Shown here piece by piece: positions 58,043 to 64,000 of a stretch of 64,000 nucleotides of DNA. Source of the stretch: Bacillus tuaregi (GTDB lineage: Bacteria > Bacillota > Bacilli > Bacillales > Cytobacillaceae); assembly GCF_900104575.1 (NCBI RefSeq), contig NZ_LT629731.1, positions 3,810,015-3,874,014 of the forward strand, written 5' to 3'. Numbering within the stretch: the stretch's first letter is position 1; every line of letters begins with the position of its first letter. The notes under the pieces were generated by a model that was given only the letters and a program-made list of their open reading frames with translations, did no database searches and was not told the DNA's origin. A program made the translations under genes and the position numbers.

Positions 58043-58609
58043 ATGAAGAAATTTATAACATTAGCACTAGCTTTAGGTCTTGTAGGAGTTTTCACTGCCT
58101 GTTCAAACGACGAGGCTGCAGAAAAAGAAACAGAAACTGCAGTTGCTGCTGAATCAACTGGAGAACTTACACTTGGACGCGTAAATAATTCTCCACACGG
58201 AGACAAATCTTTCGCAACTACTGTTGTTGTAATGGATGGCGATAAAATTGCATTAGCATCTATTGATGAATTCCAATTTTTAGCTGACGATGCTAAAGGA
58301 GTACCAAACTCTGATGGTCCTTTCGGTGAAAGCTACCCAGAAGGTAAAGTATTAGGTTCTAAAATGGACAACGCTGAATACTACAGCAAAATGATGGCTG
58401 AAAAAGGCGGCTCTACTGTTTCAATTGATGCAAATGTTGAAGCTATCCAAAATTATGTTGTTGGAAAAACGATTGCAGAATTAGAAGCAGAGCTTAAAGC
58501 AAACGAAGCAACTCCTGAAAAAATGGTTGACGTTGTAAGTGGAGCTACACTAGCTGATACTTATGGATATGTAAAAGCATTTGTTGAAGCAGCTAAAGCT
58601 GCAAAATAA
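58043..58609 (+). CDS. Extracellular flavin-type lipoprotein (PplA/cAM373-precursor-like)
   Basis: A 188-residue lipoprotein, signal peptide with lipobox VFTAC (Cys20). The mature part contains two related segments; the second ends VVSGATLADTYGYVKAF, in which SGAT (Thr about 169) is the motif that ApbE-type transferases modify with FMN. An N-terminal GRVNNSPHGDKSFATTVV segment is shared with the pheromone-cAM373/PplA lipoproteins of Listeria and enterococci, which carry electrons to extracellular acceptors. AAGGAG before the ATG; an Fnr box upstream suggests oxygen limitation as the inducer. Confidence 0.75.
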   Translation: MKKFITLALALGLVGVFTACSNDEAAEKETETAVAAESTGELTLGRVNNSPHGDKSFATTVVVMDGDKIALASIDEFQFLADDAKGVPNSDGPFGESYPEGKVLGSKMDNAEYYSKMMAEKGGSTVSIDANVEAIQNYVVGKTIAELEAELKANEATPEKMVDVVSGATLADTYGYVKAFVEAAKAAK

Positions 58610-58650
58610 TATTATTGAGCACAAGGTAATTCTGATAACTATACTATAAC

Positions 58651-58684
58651 AAAAGGACTAGGAGAATATCTCACTAGTCCTTTT
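58651..58684 (+). terminator. Terminator of the flavin lipoprotein
   Basis: AAAAGGACTAG and CTAGTCCTTTT form a perfect 11-bp stem, followed by TTTTGTT. Confidence 0.85.
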
Positions 58685-58705
58685 GTTATACAAACTTAAT
58701 CCCTA

Positions 58706-58741
58706 AAAAGGCAGCCTTGTACAAAAATAGCTGCCTTTTTA
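58706..58741 (-). terminator. Terminator of the flavoprotein reductase
   Basis: AAAAAGGCAG and CTGCCTTTTT pair across a 16-base loop and are bordered by A/T runs; it begins just after the stop of the reductase on the minus strand. Confidence 0.8.
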
Positions 58742-58747
58742 CTTTTA

Positions 58748-60571
58748 TTATTTACCTATTGCTGCATTTTGACCGGCAATTCTACCAAATGTGTTTACAT
58801 CTGCCAATGCATTACCGCCAAGTCGGTTTGTTCCGTGGATACCGCCCGTTACTTCGCCAGCAGCATATAATCCCTTAATGACTTGACCCTCTTTGTTTAA
58901 TACCTGTGCATCTGTGTTGATTTGAAGACCGCCCATTGTGTGGTGGACTGTCGGCACCCTTGCACCGGCATAGAATGGGGCTGTATCAAGCTTTTGATCA
59001 AATAAGGTTCTGCCAAATTCATCTGTACCAGCATCAACAGCATTATTAAATCCTTCAACAGCCTTTACAAAGCTGGCTGAATCAACACCTATTTGCTTCG
59101 CAAGGTCCTCTAAAGTATCAGCTTTATAGGCTCTACCAGCGGCTACTAAATCATCGATTGATTCATTAAAGTTATTTTTCGTATCACCTGTAGGATAAGA
59201 ATGCTTATCAACAATGACCCACATCGTCTGGTCTGATTGCTCCATTAGGGCCTTTGTCATGACATCCCGTCTAGCACCCTCATCTACAAACCGATTACCA
59301 TCCTTGTTTACAAATATTCTATTCTCTACACCTTGTTCAATATTTCCACTTAAGCTTCCTGTCTCCGGGTCTCCCATTGGCAATAACTGAATGTATTCCA
59401 TGCCAACAAGGTTTGCCTCCACTTGTTCTCCCATAGCAATACCATCACCAGTAGCTCCTGGATGGTTGGTTGTTTTCAGATTAGTTAAATCTGGCCACAA
59501 GCTGTTATATTCATTTCTCATATCAACATTTGCACCAAAACCACCAGCTGCCATGACAACACTTTTGGCATTAACAACAACATTGCCATTTTTCCCTTCA
59601 GCTTTGACGCCAACTACGACATCATTTTCAACAATTAATTCTTTAGCTTCTGTGTTAACTAATACCTGGATTTCATCATTTGATTTCTCAATGTAGCTCA
59701 TATAGGTTTCAATATAGCCTGTTCCTAATGGTTTTACAGGCTTATGAGCTCTTGGCCATAAGCCGCCTAGAACGGTAAATACCTCATCCGTGAATTCCAT
59801 GCCTAAGCCTTCGAGCCATTGAAGTGTCGGATATGCATTTTCGACCAGTGTTCTAACAAGCTCAGGGTCACCTTTCATATCTCCGCCTTCATACGTTTGA
59901 GTATAATGCTTATCAACAGAGTCTTCTATTCCCTGTTTGCTTTGACGTACAGGGTCTACAGCATTATAAGCAGCTCCGGATATAATGGTATTTCCGCCTG
60001 GCTGCGGCATTTTTTCTAACACTATGACCTTCGCGCCATTTTCATGGGCGGACACAGCTGCAGCTAGACCTGCGCCACCGGCTCCAATAACAACCACATC
60101 TGTTGTATACTCCTTATCTTCCCTAGCTGTCTCATTGGTCGCCTTGTTCTTGCTCAATTCATTAATATCTCCACCAGCGGCCTTTAAGGCCTCTGTAATA
60201 GCCTCTATCAAACCATTTGAGGAATTGGTAGCACCTGACACTGTATCAACAGCTAATGTCTGTCCCTCAATCACTGTATTAGGAATTTCGTCAAAAGCAG
60301 CATCAGATAGTCCCTTTGTTTCATTATGTTCTAAAACATTAATTGCTAGAATAGAATCATCGTCTACTTCAACCTCTACCTTGATGTCACCGTTATTTCC
60401 CTTTCCAACCCCCGTATAGGTTCCAGCTTTAAAAGTCGATTCAGTCTTCGTTGAGGTTCCGGAAGATTCTGAATCATCCTTATCCTTCTGACCACAGCCT
60501 ATTAAAGAAACTAGTAAAAACATAATTAACATAACACTAAATAGGGCTCTAAGCTTTCTTTTTCTCATCAT
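58748..60571 (-). CDS. Flavinylated fumarate-reductase-like lipoprotein
   Basis: 607 residues. Lipobox SLIGC (Cys26); FMN_bind domain (about 45-125) with flavinylation motif DTVSGAT (Thr115); FAD_binding_2 domain with VVIGAGGAGLAAAVSAHENG (about 158). Active-site signatures of flavocytochrome c fumarate reductases are all present: TNHPGATGDG, VDEGARRDVMTKAL, HHTMGG and NRLGGNALADV. Substrate could be fumarate or a related enoate such as urocanate. The domain plan equals the extracellular reductases served by the Listeria electron-transfer chain. AAGGAG lies before the ATG. Confidence 0.88.
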   Translation of the reverse strand: MMRKRKLRALFSVMLIMFLLVSLIGCGQKDKDDSESSGTSTKTESTFKAGTYTGVGKGNNGDIKVEVEVDDDSILAINVLEHNETKGLSDAAFDEIPNTVIEGQTLAVDTVSGATNSSNGLIEAITEALKAAGGDINELSKNKATNETAREDKEYTTDVVVIGAGGAGLAAAVSAHENGAKVIVLEKMPQPGGNTIISGAAYNAVDPVRQSKQGIEDSVDKHYTQTYEGGDMKGDPELVRTLVENAYPTLQWLEGLGMEFTDEVFTVLGGLWPRAHKPVKPLGTGYIETYMSYIEKSNDEIQVLVNTEAKELIVENDVVVGVKAEGKNGNVVVNAKSVVMAAGGFGANVDMRNEYNSLWPDLTNLKTTNHPGATGDGIAMGEQVEANLVGMEYIQLLPMGDPETGSLSGNIEQGVENRIFVNKDGNRFVDEGARRDVMTKALMEQSDQTMWVIVDKHSYPTGDTKNNFNESIDDLVAAGRAYKADTLEDLAKQIGVDSASFVKAVEGFNNAVDAGTDEFGRTLFDQKLDTAPFYAGARVPTVHHTMGGLQINTDAQVLNKEGQVIKGLYAAGEVTGGIHGTNRLGGNALADVNTFGRIAGQNAAIGK

Positions 60572-60837
60572 GATTAGCTAACTCCTTTCAGATAGTAACA
60601 TCTTAAATGGTAGTTATTACAGGTTCTATGTAGAATTAACATTCATCACCTAATTCCTCCTTGTCGGACCTTAATAATTAACTATAAATTCGATTTATTG
60701 TTACACCCTAATATTACCATGTTGTTATATTAGAAAAATTTTATCTTTTTACAATTGGGTGAATATAGTTAGTAATTTTATTGAACTGATGTGCTTAAAA
60801 TTACAGGTTTAGTTATGAAAAAATAACTCAAAGATAC

Positions 60838-60869
60838 AAAAAAACCCGCTCTATTAGAACGAGTTTTTC
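60838..60869 (-). terminator. Terminator of dgkB
   Basis: AAACCCGCTCT and AGAACGAGTTT pair with one G-T position around a short loop; on the minus strand T residues follow. It is 28 bases after the dgkB stop. The remainder of the 60572-60837 gap holds a short uORF-like MNVNST frame with a good SD (about 60624-60644, minus), of unclear meaning. Confidence 0.75.
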
Positions 60870-60896
60870 TTCTTACTACTGCTTATTAACGTTATA

Positions 60897-61823
60897 TCAC
60901 TTTACTAAATCAGGTGGACGATCCTCATCTCTAATTTGATCAAGCGGTACAAATACCTCTAAATGTCGATAGAGATTAACGAATTCAGCCGGCAACATGC
61001 CACCATATTCACCGTCTAAATTTAATTGCACGGTTTCTTCAGATAGGACCTTGATTCGATTTGCTTGCGTATAAATCACTTTAGGGTCATTGATATGCTC
61101 ACCGCGAAGGGCAAGAGTGGCGATCCGGATAAAATCTGCGAGATTGGTCTTTTTCAAAATAAGCAGAGAGAACAAGCCATCATTAATTGATGAATTAGGT
61201 GCCAGCTTTTCAAAGCCGCCAACAGAGTTCGTTAAGCCAACAAGAAAAAGCATGACCTCTCCCTCAAATAACTTCCCATCATATTCAATGCTGACATGTG
61301 TAGCCTTTAGGGATGGCAGCATTTCCATGCCTTTTAGATAATATGCCAATTGTCCAAGCATCGTCTTTAGCTTACTTGGAACATCATAGGTAAGCTCCGT
61401 TAAACGGCCGCCACCGCCAATATTTATAAAGTATTTGTCGTCCATCCGGCCAATATCTACAGGGATTGTCTCACCCTTAGCAATAATTTCAGCCGCTCCC
61501 ACAATATCACGAGGAATTTGTAATGCCCTCGCAAAGTCATTGGTCGTACCCACTGGAATAATACCTAGCTTTGGACGGTACTCCTGCTCCGCCAGACCGT
61601 TTACAACTTCATTAATGGTTCCATCTCCTCCAGCAGCCACTACAAGATCATAGCGACGTTCAACAGCAATCCGCGCTGCATTTACAGCATCCCCTGGACC
61701 GGTTGTTGCATGGGTTGATGTCTCATATCCAGCCTTTTCGAGCGTTTCTAATACATCAGGCAAATGTTTACGAAATGCCTCACGCCCTGAGGTTGGATTA
61801 TAAATAATTCTTGCTCTTTTCAT
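60897..61823 (-). CDS. dgkB: Diacylglycerol kinase DgkB
   Basis: A 308-residue soluble lipid kinase (DAGK_cat fold). It has the phosphate-binding AAGGDGTINEVVNGLA (about 64), GIIPVGTTNDFARAL (about 92) and the C-terminal domain with LFSLLILKKTNLADF. Like B. subtilis DgkB (YerQ, 303 aa) it phosphorylates diacylglycerol released during lipoteichoic acid synthesis and returns it to phospholipid synthesis. In B. subtilis it directly precedes yefA (rlmCD). Confidence 0.93.
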   Translation of the reverse strand: MKRARIIYNPTSGREAFRKHLPDVLETLEKAGYETSTHATTGPGDAVNAARIAVERRYDLVVAAGGDGTINEVVNGLAEQEYRPKLGIIPVGTTNDFARALQIPRDIVGAAEIIAKGETIPVDIGRMDDKYFINIGGGGRLTELTYDVPSKLKTMLGQLAYYLKGMEMLPSLKATHVSIEYDGKLFEGEVMLFLVGLTNSVGGFEKLAPNSSINDGLFSLLILKKTNLADFIRIATLALRGEHINDPKVIYTQANRIKVLSEETVQLNLDGEYGGMLPAEFVNLYRHLEVFVPLDQIRDEDRPPDLVK

Positions 61824-61961
61824 ACCCCATCATCCTAATATCATACTTAATACAAGTTTTCCAATTATCATCATAACGAAAAGACACAAACTTATCAATA
61901 TTTACCAACTATACCTACTTGATTTGAGCCTTTATCTACTGAATCCCTTACCTTTATTCAC

Positions 61962-61993
61962 AAAAGAGAGCTCCGAAATTGGAAGCTCCCTTT
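61962..61993 (-). terminator. Terminator of the CNNM gene
   Basis: On the minus strand GGGAGCTTCC and GGAGCTCTC form a stem with AATTTC-type loop followed by TTTT, 7 bases after the stop. Confidence 0.75.
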
Positions 61994-61999
61994 ACTCTT

Positions 62000-63364
62000 T
62001 TACTGTTTCGTTATTACGGTCATATCTCTTGCATCAGACAGTAACAGATCCTCGTCTATAGTAATGATTACCTGTTCGATACGATTCTCCGTTACATCCG
62101 TCACTTCAAATCGTAAATTTTGATAGTTAATCACTGGCCGTTCATCAATGGATGGAATATATCCAATTTGACTAATGAGAAATCCATTTAGTGTATCAAA
62201 GCTATCCGTTGGTAACTCAGTCTGGAGCAATTTGGCAAGTTTAGTTAGATTTGTAACGCCTTCAACAGAATACTTATTGTCAGCTAGCTGTTGGATCTCA
62301 TTCTCCTCTGCTCCATCCATTTCACTGGAGATTTCCCCGACAATTTCTTCAATTACATCTTCAATCGAAACTAACCCTTCTGTACCACCATATTCATCAA
62401 GCACAATGGCAATATGAACATTATTTTTCTTCATGTCTGCAAATAGAGTATCAATCCTCTGTGTTTCCAAAACAAAATAGGGTTTTCTGATTAACTTTCT
62501 TAAGTCAAATTTTTGCTCATTTCCCTGGTTCATAAATTGAAATAGATATTTCACATGAAAAATACCAATAATCTTATCAAAATCTCCTTCATAAACAGGA
62601 AATCTTGTATATCTCTCCAAATTGACTAATTCAACGGTTTCTTGCAGGCTTGCATCCACCGGGAGGGCAACCATATCTGTGCGATGCGTAACAATGTCGG
62701 ATACCATTTTATCGTTAAATTCAAAGATGTTATTAATCATTAATTTTTCAACTTCTTGGATGGTTCCTCGTTCACTTCCAACATCCACCATCATTCTAAT
62801 TTCTTCTTCCGTTGCTTCGTTGTTTTTGGCATTAGGATCAACACCAAACAAGCGAATGACATTATTGGTAGTAAAGGTTAAGAGTTTTACTATTGGAAGA
62901 CACAGCTTGAAAAGAAAGGATAATGGTCTAACTACAAAATTCGCAATCGGCTCTGCCTTCTGTAAAGCCAGCTGCTTTGGCACAAGTTCCCCAAATACTA
63001 ACGTTATAAAGGAAAGAAGGATAGTAATTACTATAACTGAAGCTGTTTCAAGTACGCTTAACTCCACTGGTAGTCCTGCATCATATAATAGATTGGCTAA
63101 TGGGCCTGCGAAAAAGTCTGCCGCAAAAGCACTTGCTAAAAAACCAGCCAGTGTAATTCCAATTTGAATAGTGCTCAAAAATCTACTTGGTTCAGAGATG
63201 AGATTTAGCAGCATCTTTGCCTTTTTATCACCATCTTCAGCCATCCGTTTAATTTTATTATCATTTAACCCAACCAAGGCCATTTCTGATGCAGCAAAAA
63301 AGGCATTCATTAAAATCAATATGATAAGTGTGATAATTGCGACCGTCAATAAATAGACCCCCAT
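62000..63364 (-). CDS. CNNM/CorC family membrane protein (hemolysin-like)
   Basis: About 454 residues: a DUF21/CNNM transmembrane domain (about 1-190, NAFFAASEMALVGLNDNKIKR), two CBS domains (about 200-330, DIVTHRTDMVALPVD and LVSIEDVIEEIVGEI) and a C-terminal CorC_HlyC domain. These proteins are tied to magnesium export or homeostasis; the hemolysin label is historical. The start is uncertain: ATG 63376, ATG 63364 or TTG 63349, the last with the best spacing to a GGGGG run. It is a single gene with its own terminator. Confidence 0.85.
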   Translation of the reverse strand: MGVYLLTVAIITLIILILMNAFFAASEMALVGLNDNKIKRMAEDGDKKAKMLLNLISEPSRFLSTIQIGITLAGFLASAFAADFFAGPLANLLYDAGLPVELSVLETASVIVITILLSFITLVFGELVPKQLALQKAEPIANFVVRPLSFLFKLCLPIVKLLTFTTNNVIRLFGVDPNAKNNEATEEEIRMMVDVGSERGTIQEVEKLMINNIFEFNDKMVSDIVTHRTDMVALPVDASLQETVELVNLERYTRFPVYEGDFDKIIGIFHVKYLFQFMNQGNEQKFDLRKLIRKPYFVLETQRIDTLFADMKKNNVHIAIVLDEYGGTEGLVSIEDVIEEIVGEISSEMDGAEENEIQQLADNKYSVEGVTNLTKLAKLLQTELPTDSFDTLNGFLISQIGYIPSIDERPVINYQNLRFEVTDVTENRIEQVIITIDEDLLLSDARDMTVITKQ

Positions 63365-63526
63365 CTCTAAAACCATACTGTAATCAGCTACTTTGTAATG
63401 AATTATACAAACAAATGGGTTCTTAATCAACGAACTTCATTTCTATAAAATGGAGTTCGTTTTTTTTTAACACAGAAAAGAGACCTGTAATCAGATCCCT
63501 TTTTTGTCATGAATTATATTTTCCTA

Positions 63527-63880
63527 TTAATTATTGATAAATTTCTCAAACACATACCCAAAATCTTTTATTTTATATTTTTTCCTGCTTTCCATTAGCC
63601 AAGTGAAGGCTACATCATTTATTTGCTTAAAATTATCGACAAGATGTTCACCCTCAACAGCTGTTCGCCCTAAAGTATTGGAGGCCAGATTTAAGCTTTG
63701 CTCCGCATACTGCATAGACAGTTCATTTTCACGGCAGGTTTCGGCGATAGAAATCAATGCTTTATACAAATCCTTCAGCTCTTCAATGAACTTCTTATGT
63801 ACATCGATCGAGAAGGATACCGAACCAATGGTGAATTTAATTTCTACATCGAGGTCTTTAGTAAACTATCTGTCTACCAT
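63527..63880 (-). pseudogene. Small gene with a nonsense codon at position 5
   Basis: From ATG 63880 the frame reads MVDR, then TAG (63868-63866), then a coherent 112-residue sequence FTKDLDVEIKFTIGSVSF and on to FGYVFEKFINN. No ATG, GTG or TTG follows for 32 codons; the first alternative is a TTG at 63769, giving an 80-residue protein without an SD. Mostly alpha-helical; family not recognised. Either a recent pseudogene or translated by an unusual route. Confidence 0.5.
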
Positions 63881-63898
63881 TAATATAATCGTAGACAG
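63870..63898. promoter_or_regulatory. Inverted repeat at the start of the broken gene
   Basis: CTGTCTAC and GTAGACAG are exact inverted repeats separated by 13 bases and overlap the ATG of the gene at 63527-63880. It could be an operator or a hairpin in the mRNA. Confidence 0.4.
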
Positions 63899-64000
63899 CT
63901 TCTATTTATATCCTATTTTATTGTGGATTAATAGTATACAAATAATTTTATATGTACACTTTACAAAATATTCATAACATTATATGATATCTGTAAAGTT

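Overview
The window reads as a low-GC Gram-positive chromosome of the Bacillaceae. Supporting signs are AAGGAGG-type ribosome binding sites, many lipoprotein signal peptides, and close matches to Bacillus proteins (XynB, YfmM, Dus2, FloT, DgkB, RlmCD). Control sites also fit this group: XylR, CcpA (cre), Fur, Zur, Fnr and NikR type boxes and a c-di-AMP riboswitch. Genus and species cannot be fixed from the sequence alone. I found no rRNA, tRNA or CRISPR array.

Layout. 1-2.5 kb: the 3' part of an insertion-element transposase and three small membrane proteins. 2.5-10.5 kb: UspA, an SDR, an MFS carrier, flotillin, a UbiA-type prenyltransferase and a SsuABC/YtlACD-like ABC operon. 10.6-16.3 kb: a complete nickel importer nikABCDE led by nikR, with a 28-bp NikR-type operator. 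16.5-18.9 kb: an MFS efflux pump and an orphan binding lipoprotein. 18.9-26.4 kb: a pentose region with two GH43 enzymes, a phosphoketolase, a GntR regulator and a truncated xylose isomerase. 26.5-35.4 kb: a HesB-like protein, a Fur-boxed ferredoxin-NADP reductase homologue, Dus2, YfmM, a riboswitch-controlled glutamate/dicarboxylate symporter and an FAD dehydrogenase. 35.6-42 kb: a rifampicin-phosphotransferase-type enzyme and a Zur-boxed zinc ABC importer. 42.3-45.8 kb: a graveyard of resistance genes (response regulator, macrolide phosphotransferase, Mef pump, ABC-F) that still carries two leader peptides and attenuator hairpins. 45.9-49 kb: a four-gene MoxR/VWA/GIY-YIG operon. 49.2-56 kb: MATE, a GC-rich serine hydrolase, VOC and alpha/beta hydrolases, and a TetR whose promoter is duplicated. 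56-63.9 kb: the conserved rlmCD and dgkB genes flank an apparently inserted flavin lipoprotein and flavinylated reductase pair; a CNNM protein and a broken small gene follow.

Most notable signals. (1) The MoxR ATPase and VWA genes overlap in the -1 frame. A dnaX-like A-AAA-AAG heptamer and a Shine-Dalgarno motif 13 nt upstream sit at the overlap, and the VWA frame has no ordinary start codon for 57 codons, so programmed frameshifting is likely. (2) A 190-225 bp structured repeat is present in four long copies and several fragments, one of them lying between the Zur box and its zinc operon. It could belong to the omegaRNA-bearing elements. (3) The relic Mef locus preserves an MTASMRLR leader peptide, a terminator, a second leader and a hairpin that hides the RBS. 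(4) An Fnr-boxed extracellular flavin module. (5) A c-di-AMP riboswitch with terminator ahead of a glutamate/dicarboxylate symporter.
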